Part shown: positions 35,200-44,347 of the stretch, piece after piece
How positions within the stretch are numbered: position 1 is the first letter of the stretch
Layout of the letters: every line of letters starts with the position of its first letter
NCBI RefSeq assembly: GCF_003024155.1
Contig: NZ_CP028136.1
Coordinates: 3,534,001-3,598,000, forward strand
Reading direction: 5' to 3'
DNA: 64,000 nucleotides
Origin: Christiangramia fulva
GTDB taxonomy: Bacteria; Bacteroidota; Bacteroidia; Flavobacteriales; Flavobacteriaceae
The notes under the pieces: model-generated
Told to the model about the DNA's origin: nothing
What the model saw: the letters and a program-made list of their open reading frames with translations, nothing else
The model's database searches: none
Position numbers and translations under genes: made by a program

Positions 35200-35952
35200 A
35201 TGAAAAGAAACCTATTTATACTATTCCTTATGATTTCCGGAGTGTCGTTTGCCCAGCAAACCATAAAGGGAACTGTGATGAACGCCGCCAATGATCAGCC
35301 TCTCGAAAATGTGAATATCGTGAATCTTAATCAGGTGGTGGGAGCTATTACTGATGAAGAAGGAAATTTTAAAATTAAAGCCGAGGTAAATGATACGTTA
35401 TATTTCTCTTATCTCGGTTTTCGTTCCATTCGTGTTCGCGTGACCAACGACTGGCTTAAGTACGGCAACGTAAAGGTTAAAATGACCGAAATAGGCATGG
35501 CTTTGGAAGAAGTTACCCTGAATTCGGTAAAACTTACGGGTTACCTGGAGATCGATGCGAAAAATATTCCTATCTACGACAATCACAGGTATAGTATTTC
35601 GGGTTTAAATACTGGTTATGAAGGTGGCGACCACTCTCCGGGCGCGGTGACAAAAACACTTCGATCCTTATCAAATCCGGCTGATTTGGTCTATAATATC
35701 TTCGGAAAACGGCCCAGGCAGATGCGAAAATTGAGGCAGATGAAAGATGATGAAAATATCCGTGATCTACTGCGCAGAAAATTCGACCGTGAAACACTGA
35801 TGGCTTTATTACAGGTCAATCGATCAGAAATCGAAGAGATTTTAAATCACTGCAACTACTCAAAAGATTTTATGAAAACGGCCAATGATCTTCAGATCCT
35901 GGATGCCATCAATGGCTGTTACGAAGAATATAAAGCTCTTCAAAAAAATTAG
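35200..35952 (+). CDS. Secreted protein with carboxypeptidase-like regulatory (CarboxypepD_reg) domain
   Basis: 250 residues. A signal peptide (LFILFLMISGVSFAQ) is followed by the Ig-like carboxypeptidase regulatory domain (IKGTVMNAANDQPLENVNI, GAITDEEGNFKI, YFSYLGFRSIRVRV), then a helical region of unknown type (about 115-250). Domains like the first commonly precede TonB receptors or cell-surface proteins in Bacteroidota, but no receptor follows here. Ends four bases into the convergent next gene. Function unknown. Confidence 0.88.
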   Translation: MKRNLFILFLMISGVSFAQQTIKGTVMNAANDQPLENVNIVNLNQVVGAITDEEGNFKIKAEVNDTLYFSYLGFRSIRVRVTNDWLKYGNVKVKMTEIGMALEEVTLNSVKLTGYLEIDAKNIPIYDNHRYSISGLNTGYEGGDHSPGAVTKTLRSLSNPADLVYNIFGKRPRQMRKLRQMKDDENIRDLLRRKFDRETLMALLQVNRSEIEEILNHCNYSKDFMKTANDLQILDAINGCYEEYKALQKN

Positions 35953-36479
35953 CGGGATTCAAGAATCTGCTTCAGGTTTTTCAATCCGGTTTCAAAATTT
36001 TCTCCCAGGGCTTTTTCAGGAGTATAAAAAAGACTTATTATAGTTAGTGGAAATGCCAGAGCTCCCCGCGCTCCCCATACCATTTTGGTCTTTTCGGGCT
36101 CAATTTCCTTTACACCAATATAAGTGAGGGCATTTACTTTTATAGGTTTTATAAATAGTATCTTGGTTTCCAGTACCCTGCCCTGTTTTGCTTTTACAAT
36201 TTTCTGAATTCCTTCACCGGCTTTACTGTTCCCTTTCCAGTAAAAACTGGAATCTATTTTCCCGTCAATACCCTTATATTTTTTAATCGCATCAGGATCC
36301 CTTTTAAACCAGGGAATCCAGTAGGGCTGATTCTTTAACTGCCTTACAAAATTAAATACCTCTTCACGAGGTTTATTGATTACGATGGTTCGGTTTATGT
36401 CATATTCTTTCTTTGCCCAGGCGTGCAGAAAGGCAAAAAATGTGATGATTGCGATAATGATATAAAAAAACAGCGTCAT
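35949..36479 (-). CDS. SRPBCC-family (START-like) membrane-anchored protein
   Basis: 176 residues. One N-terminal membrane helix (LFFYIIIAIITFFAFLHAW) then a SRPBCC domain: RTIVINKPREEVFNFVRQL, PYWIPWF, and ETKILFIKPIKVNALTYI. Family members bind hydrophobic ligands. Substrate unknown. The stop overlaps the stop of the previous convergent gene. Confidence 0.85.
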   Translation of the reverse strand: MTLFFYIIIAIITFFAFLHAWAKKEYDINRTIVINKPREEVFNFVRQLKNQPYWIPWFKRDPDAIKKYKGIDGKIDSSFYWKGNSKAGEGIQKIVKAKQGRVLETKILFIKPIKVNALTYIGVKEIEPEKTKMVWGARGALAFPLTIISLFYTPEKALGENFETGLKNLKQILESR

Positions 36480-36515
36480 TGGTTAGCTCTTAGGGCGATT
36501 AAAAGTTACAAATAA

Positions 36516-37169
36516 TTACTGATTCAAAAAGCGCTCAATAATTTGGTCGCTATTTTTAATGCTTTTTTTGGTCCATTCCATTTTAAGTTCCAGTTTCTCT
36601 TCATCAGATAACTGCCAGCGTTTTTCTGATTTTCTGAGTTTTTCAGTGAGCACGTGCAGTATTATGGCTGCGGAAACCGAAATATTCAAACTTTCAGTAA
36701 ATCCAACCATGGGAATATGTAAGGTTCTATCGGCTTCTGTGAGTATTTCTTCTGATAAGCCCTCTTTTTCGGTACCAAAAAATAAAGCGGTTGGCTGATC
36801 AAATGAAAAATCTTCAGGAGTCATGGACTTCTCATGCGGACTCGTCGCAACAATACTATATCCTTTATTCCGAAGTGCAGAAATGCATTCTTTTGCAGTT
36901 TTATACCTGTTCACATCAACCCATTTTTGAGCACCCATCGCGATTTGCTTGTCGATACGCTTGGGAAAACGCTCTTCTATGATATGAATGTTTTGAATTC
37001 CGAACACATCACAGCTCCGTAGGACGGCACTGGTATTATGCAGCTGATACACATCCTGAGTAGCAACTGTAAGATAATTAGTTCTTTGCGCCAGCACTTT
37101 GTCAAAAAGCTGTCGGCGCCGTGGAGTAAGGTATTCCAGAAGGTACTCTAAAACTTTTGTATTTGTCAT
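36516..37169 (-). CDS. trmH: TrmH/SpoU-family RNA methyltransferase (tRNA Gm18 type)
   Basis: 217 residues. SpoU motifs are intact: NTSAVLRSCDVFGIQNIHII, ALFFGTEKEGLSEEIL and IPMVGFTESLNISVSAAIIL. Full-length to TrmH, with N- and C-terminal extensions resembling the E. coli enzyme that makes Gm18 in tRNA. The exact tRNA target is inferred. Confidence 0.9.
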   Translation of the reverse strand: MTNTKVLEYLLEYLTPRRRQLFDKVLAQRTNYLTVATQDVYQLHNTSAVLRSCDVFGIQNIHIIEERFPKRIDKQIAMGAQKWVDVNRYKTAKECISALRNKGYSIVATSPHEKSMTPEDFSFDQPTALFFGTEKEGLSEEILTEADRTLHIPMVGFTESLNISVSAAIILHVLTEKLRKSEKRWQLSDEEKLELKMEWTKKSIKNSDQIIERFLNQ

Positions 37170-37268
37170 TGAGGTAAAAATAGGAAATCCAAACTTACTT
37201 TAACAAATGGAATTCGCTGTTTTCCCTCGAGAAAATTTTTTATCTTTTAAACAGTTGAAAAATAAGGT

Positions 37269-37952
37269 ATGGAAAGAATTGTTGTTTTGACAGGAGCAGG
37301 TATAAGTGCCGAAAGTGGGATTAAAACCTTTAGGGATGCCGATGGGCTTTGGGAAGGCCACGATGTAATGGAAGTCGCTTCACCTGTAGGGTGGCAAAAA
37401 AATCAGGAACTTGTTCTGGATTTTTACAATAAACGGAGGCGACAGTTACTTGAAGTTGAGCCCAATGAAGCTCATAAGGCACTGGTACGCTTAGAAAATA
37501 AATATGATGTACAAATTATAACCCAGAATATTGATGATTTGCATGAAAGGGCTGGAAGTTCCAATGTCACACACCTGCATGGGGAATTGTTAAAAGCGCG
37601 CAGCACTTTTGACGAAAACCTTGTAATGGATTGGAAAAAAGATATCAGGATAGGTGATTTTTGCGAGCATAATTCTCAGTTAAGGCCTCATGTAGTATGG
37701 TTTGGAGAGGCGGTGCCGATGTTTGAAAAAGCTCTTAAAATCACTGAAAAAAGTGATATTCTGATTATTATTGGCACTTCTATGCAGGTTTATCCCGCTG
37801 CAGGACTGGTAGATTTTGCACCAAATGACATTCCGATCTATTTTATTGATCCCAAACCTAACATTCATGAAAGCAGAAATTTAGAAGTTATTCCTAAAAA
37901 GGCTGTTGAAGGTGTACCCAAACTGGTGGAAAGATTGTTGAACCAAAACTGA
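37269..37952 (+). CDS. Sirtuin, class III-like NAD-dependent deacylase without zinc cysteines
   Basis: 227 residues. NAD site GAGISAESGIKTFRD (9-23), QNIDDLHERAG (86-96) and catalytic H104 are intact. Y53-NK-R56 is the YxxR motif that confers desuccinylase/demalonylase preference in SIRT5 and CobB. The zinc ribbon normally has four cysteines after HGEL; here only C132 remains in that interval, so the zinc site is gone. Other bacterial sirtuins show the same loss, so it need not be inactive. It may remove succinyl or acetyl groups from lysines. Confidence 0.92.
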   Translation: MERIVVLTGAGISAESGIKTFRDADGLWEGHDVMEVASPVGWQKNQELVLDFYNKRRRQLLEVEPNEAHKALVRLENKYDVQIITQNIDDLHERAGSSNVTHLHGELLKARSTFDENLVMDWKKDIRIGDFCEHNSQLRPHVVWFGEAVPMFEKALKITEKSDILIIIGTSMQVYPAAGLVDFAPNDIPIYFIDPKPNIHESRNLEVIPKKAVEGVPKLVERLLNQN

Positions 37953-38016
37953 ATTTTCATAGTATTTTCTTCCAACTTAAATTGAGCAGGTAATTTTTTT
38001 CTAAATTCCTAAAAAG

Positions 38017-38024
38017 TATCTTTG
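38017..38024 (+). promoter_or_regulatory. -7 box for purB
   Basis: TATCTTTG matches TAnnTTTG, 26 bases before the purB ATG. Confidence 0.55.
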
Positions 38025-38049
38025 TCCTTTAATTTACAAACGCTAAAAA

Positions 38050-39387
38050 ATGACCTCTCTTTCTGCAATTTCTCCAATAGACGGCCGGTACCGGTCAAAA
38101 ACCAAAAAACTGGCAGCCTATTTCAGTGAAGAAGCACTAATTCGATACAGGATAAAAGTTGAAATAGAATATTTTATAGCGCTTTATGAACAGGGACTAC
38201 CCCAGCTTCAACAGGTAGATCCGGGAAATTTTGAAAAGCTTAGAGAACTTTATAAAAATTTCACCAGTATTGATGCACAGGCTGTCAAGGAGATTGAAAA
38301 AGTCACCAACCACGATGTTAAAGCAGTTGAATATTATTTAAAAGAAGAATTTGAGAAATTAGGGATGTCTGAATCAAAAGAATTCATTCATTTTGGACTC
38401 ACCTCACAGGATATCAATAATACCGCTATTCCATTAAGCCTTAAAGATGCTGTAAATGAAGTTTATATCCCCTCGCTTAACGCATTGCTGGAAAGGCTTA
38501 AAGAATTGGCCAAGGAATGGAAAGACATTCCGCTTTTAGCCAGAACCCATGGTCAGCCAGCTTCACCTACGAGGCTCGGGAAAGAGATTAATGTCTTTGT
38601 GGAAAGGCTGGAACAACAGTTAAAACTATTGCACCAGGTTCCGCACGCTGCAAAATTTGGAGGGGCCACAGGTAATTACAACGCTCATAAAGTGGCCTAT
38701 CCCGATATGGACTGGCAACAATTTGGGAAGAATTTTGTAGAAAAAAGCCTTGGGTTACATCACTCCTTCCCTACCACCCAAATTGAACATTACGATCATC
38801 TCGCGGCTCTTTTTGATGGCTTGAAACGTATCAATAATATTTTTATTGATCTGGATCGGGATATCTGGACCTATATTTCAATGGATTATTTCAAGCAAAA
38901 GATCAAGAAAGGGGAAATTGGATCATCAGCCATGCCTCATAAAGTCAATCCGATTGATTTTGAGAACAGCGAGGGAAATTTAGGTATTGCCAACGCTATT
39001 TTTGAACATTTATCAGCAAAACTTCCGGTTAGCCGATTACAGCGCGATCTTACTGACAGCACGGTGTTAAGAAATATTGGTGTTCCTTTGGGACATACCA
39101 TTATTGCTTTTAATTCTACCTTAAAAGGATTGAATAAATTATTGCTGAATAAAGAAAAACTTAATGCCGATCTTGAAAATAACTGGGCGGTAGTAGCTGA
39201 GGCCATTCAGACTATTTTAAGAAGAGAAGGCTTCAAAAATCCTTATGAAGCATTGAAAGGCCTTACCAGGACGAATACTAAAATTACCCGCGAAAGCATT
39301 TCAGAATTTATTGATCAACTGGAGGTTTCAGAAAAAATAAAGCAAGAATTAAGACAAATAAATCCGCAGAATTACACCGGAGTATAG
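38050..39387 (+). CDS. purB: Adenylosuccinate lyase
   Basis: 445 residues. Fumarase/aspartase signature GSSAMPHKVNPIDFENSEGN near 300, plus KEFIHFGLTSQDINNTA and ARTHGQPASPTRLGKE. It acts twice in purine synthesis (SAICAR to AICAR, adenylosuccinate to AMP). The E. coli-like group (ASL with VNPIDFENSEGN) fits. It stands alone with its own promoter and terminator. Confidence 0.98.
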   Translation: MTSLSAISPIDGRYRSKTKKLAAYFSEEALIRYRIKVEIEYFIALYEQGLPQLQQVDPGNFEKLRELYKNFTSIDAQAVKEIEKVTNHDVKAVEYYLKEEFEKLGMSESKEFIHFGLTSQDINNTAIPLSLKDAVNEVYIPSLNALLERLKELAKEWKDIPLLARTHGQPASPTRLGKEINVFVERLEQQLKLLHQVPHAAKFGGATGNYNAHKVAYPDMDWQQFGKNFVEKSLGLHHSFPTTQIEHYDHLAALFDGLKRINNIFIDLDRDIWTYISMDYFKQKIKKGEIGSSAMPHKVNPIDFENSEGNLGIANAIFEHLSAKLPVSRLQRDLTDSTVLRNIGVPLGHTIIAFNSTLKGLNKLLLNKEKLNADLENNWAVVAEAIQTILRREGFKNPYEALKGLTRTNTKITRESISEFIDQLEVSEKIKQELRQINPQNYTGV

Positions 39388-39393
39388 AAAATT

Positions 39394-39431
39394 AAAGAGG
39401 CTGTTTAAAATTTCTTCTAAACAGCCTCTTT
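39394..39431 (+). terminator. Bidirectional terminator between purB and the DUF4252 genes
   Basis: A perfect 14-bp stem (39394-39407 with 39418-39431) with a 10-base loop. T-rich tracts occur on both strands, so it can serve purB and the convergent operon. Confidence 0.85.
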
Positions 39432-39451
39432 TTCAACTAATTAATCTGAAT

Positions 39452-40051
39452 TTATATAGAATCTGAAAGAGTTTGGCTGGTTTCGTGATCACCTTGAAGA
39501 GAATCATCACTTTTCTTCGCAGAATTTATGATCTCCCCAATATTTTTAATTCCTTCTATATTTATATCATTTCCGTCAAGGGATTTCATGAACTTCATGA
39601 TCTTTTCCGGATCCATATTCTCGCCTAAAACACGGGCAACACCTAATCCCTTTTCATCATCATAGCCGTAAACAATAAGCTCATCAATGGCATCTTCTTC
39701 GCCAGTAAAATAAAGTGCGGCTTTTTTATTACCTCCGCCATATTTCATTAAAAGCTGGTATTTTTCATCCTTAAAAATATCATTTAGCTGGGCTTTTTCT
39801 TCTTCAAATTTCTCGTGATCGGTATTGGCTTTAAGGGCCAGTAAATTGATCTTTTTTACTGAATTTAAAGTAGATTTCTGCTCCTCATCCAGGGAATCCA
39901 TATTCGCAAACATACTGGTAGGAATATCAAGGGCCAGAAAATCTGAATCTTCCTGATTTTCGACGTAAAATTTCTGTAATGACTTTTCATTCTCACAGGA
40001 TATAAGTACCCCGACAAAAAGCAGCACTAATAGGATGTTTATGTTTTTCAT
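39452..40051 (-). CDS. DUF4252 lipoprotein
   Basis: 199 residues, lipoprotein signal peptide with lipobox LISC (cysteine near residue 19). The mature part is of DUF4252 type: FLALDIPTSMFANM, KINLLALKAN, then KAALYFTGEEDAIDELIVYGYD and a C-terminal KFMKSLDG region. Function unknown. Second DUF4252 gene in the ECF operon, two bases after the first. Confidence 0.82.
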   Translation of the reverse strand: MKNINILLVLLFVGVLISCENEKSLQKFYVENQEDSDFLALDIPTSMFANMDSLDEEQKSTLNSVKKINLLALKANTDHEKFEEEKAQLNDIFKDEKYQLLMKYGGGNKKAALYFTGEEDAIDELIVYGYDDEKGLGVARVLGENMDPEKIMKFMKSLDGNDINIEGIKNIGEIINSAKKSDDSLQGDHETSQTLSDSI

Positions 40052-40053
40052 AA

Positions 40054-40581
40054 TTAAGATTTTTTATTGACATTTTTCAATTCTTCGGCACCAGGCACTT
40101 TAAGGTCGGAGGTTAGTTTAGACAATTGAGAAAGATCTATCTCGCCTGTAATACTGAGTATTACCGTCATAGGCTTATCATTGTCTGTACCCTGCAGATA
40201 CATAAACAGCTCTTTCACATAATTATCGTTTTTTCCGGGAATTGAATAAAATTTGATGTTTTTTCCATCTTCACTAACCCGCATAAGCTCATCCATAGAG
40301 TTTTTCTGAAGATAAGATTTTACGTCACTGGCCATTTGATTCTGCACCTTTGAATCTGAAGTTTTATAGATTTGGATCCTATCCAAATTTTCTATGAGTT
40401 TCATGTAAGCGCGAGCTTCAGGATCATTATCGCTAAGGTCAACTTTCGCCAGCATCTTAAACATTTTGCTGGTCATCACCATGGCATCTACCTCTTTCAT
40501 GTCTTCGTATTTTTCAAAATTCTGAGACTGCGACAAGATAGGCAGCAGGCTTAACAGGAGTGTAATTACTAATCTATTCAT
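40054..40581 (-). CDS. DUF4252 secreted protein
   Basis: 175 residues with a signal peptide (MNRLVITLLLSLLPILSQSQ). The mature part has DUF4252 features: MVMTSKMFKMLAKVDL, IQIYKTSDSK, MRVSEDGKNIKFYSI and ILSITGEIDLSQLSKL. It pairs with the lipoprotein encoded next. Their place behind an ECF sigma factor suggests they are regulated by it or act in the signal pathway. Confidence 0.85.
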   Translation of the reverse strand: MNRLVITLLLSLLPILSQSQNFEKYEDMKEVDAMVMTSKMFKMLAKVDLSDNDPEARAYMKLIENLDRIQIYKTSDSKVQNQMASDVKSYLQKNSMDELMRVSEDGKNIKFYSIPGKNDNYVKELFMYLQGTDNDKPMTVILSITGEIDLSQLSKLTSDLKVPGAEELKNVNKKS

Positions 40582-40592
40582 GATTTCTGATT

Positions 40593-41042
40593 TTAGTCTA
40601 TTTTGATTATTTTATTTGTTGTTTTATTGAATTCTTTTAGATATACAAGGTCTGCAGATCCTTCATTCATGATCTGAGAAACCATCTGTAAGGTTTCTTT
40701 TGTTTTCTGAAGTGCCAGTTCTTCATCGGTAATGGTTCCCAGGTCATTTTGATTTAAAGAGGAAGAACTATTTTGGAAGAAGAAAAATACTCCAAGCGCA
40801 ATAATGAGAACCGCCGCGACCGAAGCCCAGGTGAACCTGTAACTTTTTTGACCAACCTGAGGGGCTTTCTCCTCCATTTTATTTTCCCGTTGCTTTTCGG
40901 CAAAGGCAAACATTAATTTATAAGGGCTTAAATGAGCAGGAACCTCGTTTTTAAAATACTCCCTGAGGATATTTTCTTCAGCCAGGGAAGTCTGCCCTTC
41001 CTCATATTTCTCAATGAGCTTTTCTATTTTACCTGATTCCAT
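40593..41042 (-). CDS. Putative anti-sigma factor (single membrane helix)
   Basis: 149 residues. The N-terminal cytoplasmic part (about 1-65) starts ESGKIEKLIEKYEEGQTSLAEENIL, a pattern common in Bacteroidota proteins next to ECF sigma factors. It has one membrane helix (FTWASVAAVLIIALGVFFFF, about 69-88) and a short periplasmic tail. It overlaps the sigma-factor gene by 14 bases. Gene position and topology suggest an anti-sigma factor; the sequence does not match the known ZAS zinc motif. Confidence 0.75.
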   Translation of the reverse strand: MESGKIEKLIEKYEEGQTSLAEENILREYFKNEVPAHLSPYKLMFAFAEKQRENKMEEKAPQVGQKSYRFTWASVAAVLIIALGVFFFFQNSSSSLNQNDLGTITDEELALQKTKETLQMVSQIMNEGSADLVYLKEFNKTTNKIIKID

Positions 41043-41535
41043 AATTATGTTTTTTTATAAGACTTTCTCTAATTGTTTTTCGTGCTCTTGAAAGTGCCAC
41101 GCGAATAGCGGTAGGATTCATTTCCATGATTTCGGCAATTTCTTCATAGTCGTATTGTTCCACATCTCTTAATTGAAAGATCATTTTCTGCTGCTCAGGT
41201 AATCCATCCACAATTTTCGATAACCACTCCATTTCGTCATTTAATTCCACTTCCTTTTGAAGGGACGTATTGCTGTCATAATTTTGATGAACAATTCGCA
41301 AATGGTTGTTTTGTTTGAGTTTCAGCTGGTCCAAACAATAATTTTTTGTAACTGTCATTGCAAAAGCTTCCGTATTGGCATAATGCTTGATATTTTCCTT
41401 CCGGCTCCAGAGTTTTAGAATAACTTCCTGAGTTGCGTCTTCGGCAGCCTCCTTTGAGGTAAGCATGCGAAGTGCCAGGCGATACATTTTGTCCTTCACC
41501 GGATCAATTATTTTAAGGAAGGCTGTTTCTTTCAT
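41029..41535 (-). CDS. ECF-type RNA polymerase sigma factor
   Basis: 168 residues. Sigma region 2 with RLALRMLTSKEAAEDATQEV and KLWSRKENI; region 4 with YDYEEIAEIMEMNPTAIRVAL and SRARKTIRESL. It is the first gene of an operon with the putative anti-sigma and two DUF4252 genes. Upstream lies a candidate self-recognised promoter. Confidence 0.95.
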   Translation of the reverse strand: MKETAFLKIIDPVKDKMYRLALRMLTSKEAAEDATQEVILKLWSRKENIKHYANTEAFAMTVTKNYCLDQLKLKQNNHLRIVHQNYDSNTSLQKEVELNDEMEWLSKIVDGLPEQQKMIFQLRDVEQYDYEEIAEIMEMNPTAIRVALSRARKTIRESLIKKHNYGIR

Positions 41536-41570
41536 TTTGAGTGGTTGGTTTTGTAATACCTTCTCAATCT

Positions 41571-41599
41571 TACGACGAATACGTTACAGTTTTGTTACA
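41571..41599 (-). promoter_or_regulatory. Candidate autoregulatory ECF promoter
   Basis: On the minus strand TGTAAC (41594-41599) and CGTCGTA (41571-41577) are separated by 16 bases, the -35/-10 spacing and GTAAC/CGTC style of ECF promoters. A second TGTAAC copy lies in between. The ATG follows after about 35 bases. No TAnnTTTG box is in that position. Confidence 0.5.
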
Positions 41600-41627
41600 A
41601 TTTATTTTTAAATTATATATATGTACC

Positions 41628-41635
41628 TATTTTTG
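41628..41635 (+). promoter_or_regulatory. -7 box for the S41 peptidase gene
   Basis: TATTTTTG matches TAnnTTTG, 33 bases before the ATG; a T-rich -33 region is weakly matched. Confidence 0.45.
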
Positions 41636-41667
41636 ACAGATTTCAATAAAAATATATTAACGATTAA

Positions 41668-43221
41668 ATGAATATGAAAAAGACCCAATTTTTACTCCTC
41701 TTTTTTTTGACAGGATTTTTATTTACCTCCTGCTCCAAAGAAGATATGAATGATAATCCCGTAGATCCAAATGCGGAGCTATCAGGAGAAAAACCTACAG
41801 ATAATATAGATCTTGAAATAAAAGATTTTGAATGGAAAGCAATGAATGTCTGGTATCTTTTCCAGGACGATAAAGAAGTATTACAGGATGATTATTTTGC
41901 GAATCAAACCGAACTTAACACCTGGCTTTCTACCTGGGACACCCCGGAAGATCTTTTTTATGATGGTCTTCTCTATGACTATCCCAATATAGATAGGTTT
42001 AGCTGGATAGTAGATGATTATACAGAACTTGAAAATGAATTTGCTGGAATTTCCCAATCAAGCGGAATGAATTTTGGCTTGGCGAGATTATGTAGTGGTT
42101 GTTCAGAGATTGCCGGATTAGTTAGGTATGTTGTTCCAGGTTCACCAGCTGATTTAGCAGGAATAAAACGAGGAATGTTGTTCACTGAGGTGGACGGGCA
42201 AAAATTAACCGTTGATAATTACAGGACATTACTTTATACCACTTTATCTCTAACCTATGGTTTTAATGATTTAAGCCAGGGTACGGTTGGTGATGTCAAT
42301 AAAGAAATTGATATCACTAAAACAACGGTTATTGAGAATCCGGTTTATATTGCCAAAACCTTTGACCTTAACGGCAAAAAGGTAGGATACCTTATGTACA
42401 ATAACTTTGTCCATAATTATGATGATGAATTAAATGACGTTTTCGCTGATTTTAAAACTAAAGGGATTTCTGATCTCATTCTGGACTTACGATATAATAC
42501 TGGTGGCCGATTGACTTCTGCAGTTGATTTGGGAAGTATGATCAATGGACAGCTAAAAGGGAAAGTATTTCTAAAAGAAAAATACAATAGCTATATAACT
42601 CAGGCTTTCACCGAACAGTTTGGAGCAGAATCACTTATTACCAAATTTGATGATCAAATCTATGAATATGATAATAATTCCGATTTTCCTGCTCAACCTA
42701 TAAACAGCCTTAATTTGAATAAACTCTATGTTATAACTTCAGGATCTACGTATTCTGCCAGTGAAGTTCTTATTAATGGCCTTTCACCTTATATGGATGT
42801 CATCAAGGTTGGCGATACCACAGGCGGAAAATTTCAGGCATCTATTACTTTATACGATACCAAAGCTCCTAATTTTCAGAAGAACAGTGGTAATTTAAAT
42901 CCCGACCATAAGTATGCCTTGCAGCCGCTGGTTTCTAGCAACACCAATGCAAACGGAGAAGCTTACCCAGAAGGTTTGATCCCGGATGAAGCGCAATATG
43001 AATCTATTTTCACTTATGGTATCCTTGGAGATGAAAATGAACCTTTGCTCAATACGGCCTTAGGTTTGATTTCCGGAAATACTTCTCGAAGCAGATTACA
43101 AAGGGATACAAATAAGAGTTACAGGAAACTACCTACTATTAGTGAAAGCAACGCCCAATCGCCCACTTTTGGTAAAATGTATGTGGATGGTTTACACCCG
43201 AAATTATCTCTTGAGGAATAG
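41668..43221 (+). CDS. S41-family peptidase lipoprotein with PDZ domain
   Basis: 517 residues. Lipoprotein signal with lipobox LFTSC. A PDZ domain (about 130-190: GLVRYVVPGSPADLAGIKRGMLFTEVDGQ) precedes the tail-specific protease core (LDLRYNTGGRLTSAVDLGSM). The nucleophile is probably the Ser in SGSTYSASEVLINGL, and GDTTGGKF follows. C-terminal processing proteases cut hydrophobic C-termini of envelope proteins; substrates here are unknown. Confidence 0.92.
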   Translation: MNMKKTQFLLLFFLTGFLFTSCSKEDMNDNPVDPNAELSGEKPTDNIDLEIKDFEWKAMNVWYLFQDDKEVLQDDYFANQTELNTWLSTWDTPEDLFYDGLLYDYPNIDRFSWIVDDYTELENEFAGISQSSGMNFGLARLCSGCSEIAGLVRYVVPGSPADLAGIKRGMLFTEVDGQKLTVDNYRTLLYTTLSLTYGFNDLSQGTVGDVNKEIDITKTTVIENPVYIAKTFDLNGKKVGYLMYNNFVHNYDDELNDVFADFKTKGISDLILDLRYNTGGRLTSAVDLGSMINGQLKGKVFLKEKYNSYITQAFTEQFGAESLITKFDDQIYEYDNNSDFPAQPINSLNLNKLYVITSGSTYSASEVLINGLSPYMDVIKVGDTTGGKFQASITLYDTKAPNFQKNSGNLNPDHKYALQPLVSSNTNANGEAYPEGLIPDEAQYESIFTYGILGDENEPLLNTALGLISGNTSRSRLQRDTNKSYRKLPTISESNAQSPTFGKMYVDGLHPKLSLEE

Positions 43222-43242
43222 AGGCTAAAAATTTTTTTAACT

Positions 43243-43270
43243 AAAAACCCTGCCCTTACGCAGGGTTTTT
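43243..43270 (+). terminator. Terminator shared by the S41 peptidase and btuG
   Basis: An 11-bp stem (43243-43253 with 43260-43270) with a six-base loop, followed by T on the plus strand and a T-rich run on the minus strand. It likely serves both convergent genes. Confidence 0.85.
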
Positions 43271-43273
43271 TGA

Positions 43274-44344
43274 TTAATTAAAATACACCGAATTCGGGTT
43301 TATTCCGGTTGAATACTGATCTAAAAGGCTACCATCTGAAAGATCATAAATATAAAGATTCCCGTCTCCTGTATAATCGGCGTTAGGCGAGGCGATATAG
43401 GCTTTATTATCTTTTATACTGAAACCATAGAGAATAGCAGCTTCCTCAGCAATAAAAACAGGTGTATCAGAAAGCGTCCCGGCAGGTTCGAATTTAAAAA
43501 CCGATTTTCCAATAGTATAAAATAAATTGTTATTGTAAATTACAAGATGATCGGGGTGAGCATTCCCTGAAAAATCCAGTTTTGAAATTACTTCCCCGGT
43601 ATTTAAATCGATCGATGCAAGGCTGCCCGAGGTCTCCTCAGCAGGATCAGGATAATCAGATTTGCCAGAGGAAAGTACCCATAACTTATCGCCATCAACG
43701 ACCATAGAATTGGGCCTAAAACCTACCTCTATTTGCTTTTTGACAATTTTAGATGCCAGGTCAATAACACTTATTTTATCACTGTAAGAAAATCCGCCAA
43801 TATGGGCCACATATAATGAATTATTGGCAACTTTCATTTGTTCAGGGCCTTCTGAAACTTCAATTTTTTCTTTAAAACTGTAATTACTAATATCAAAAAC
43901 CGCAATAAAATCATCGGCAGGATCCATCCCGTCACCCCAGTTCGATACATATAATTCGCCGTTTTCGACTAAAGCATAACGCGGATTGCTAACATTTGTA
44001 GTAATGCTGGCAACACTTTGAAAAGTCTCCCTATTTACGATTTCAATTTTATTGGAAACATTGAGTACTATAATCGCAAGATCCTCATAAAATGCCATAC
44101 TTTGGGCGGTATCGCCTAACGGACTTCCATTTACATTCTGAAATAACTGTTTTTCTGTTTCATTGGTGTTTTCGTTAAGAAAACTAACCGATGCATTTGC
44201 AGAACCAAAATTCCCCTCATTAAGAATAATTAATCCGTTTCGGTATCCCATTTCCACAGGCTCTGCGGGAACAGGCTCCTCTTTTTCACAGGAGGAAAGG
44301 AAGAATATCGAAATTAATAATAGCGAAATTTTTTTAAGGTTCAT
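43274..44344 (-). CDS. BtuG-like surface lipoprotein (beta-propeller, DUF5074/YncE type)
   Basis: 356 residues. Lipobox LSSC, then an acidic linker, then YncE-like propeller repeats such as NPRYALVENGELYVSNWGDG, NSMVVDGDKLWVLSSG and ASIDLNTGEVISKLDF. In Bacteroides, BtuG of this type binds cobalamin tightly at the cell surface and pairs with BtuB (family knowledge). Directly downstream of btuB, which is under a cobalamin riboswitch, so the same role is likely. Orthology is inferred from context and fold. Confidence 0.85.
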   Translation of the reverse strand: MNLKKISLLLISIFFLSSCEKEEPVPAEPVEMGYRNGLIILNEGNFGSANASVSFLNENTNETEKQLFQNVNGSPLGDTAQSMAFYEDLAIIVLNVSNKIEIVNRETFQSVASITTNVSNPRYALVENGELYVSNWGDGMDPADDFIAVFDISNYSFKEKIEVSEGPEQMKVANNSLYVAHIGGFSYSDKISVIDLASKIVKKQIEVGFRPNSMVVDGDKLWVLSSGKSDYPDPAEETSGSLASIDLNTGEVISKLDFSGNAHPDHLVIYNNNLFYTIGKSVFKFEPAGTLSDTPVFIAEEAAILYGFSIKDNKAYIASPNADYTGDGNLYIYDLSDGSLLDQYSTGINPNSVYFN

Positions 44345-44347
44345 TTT

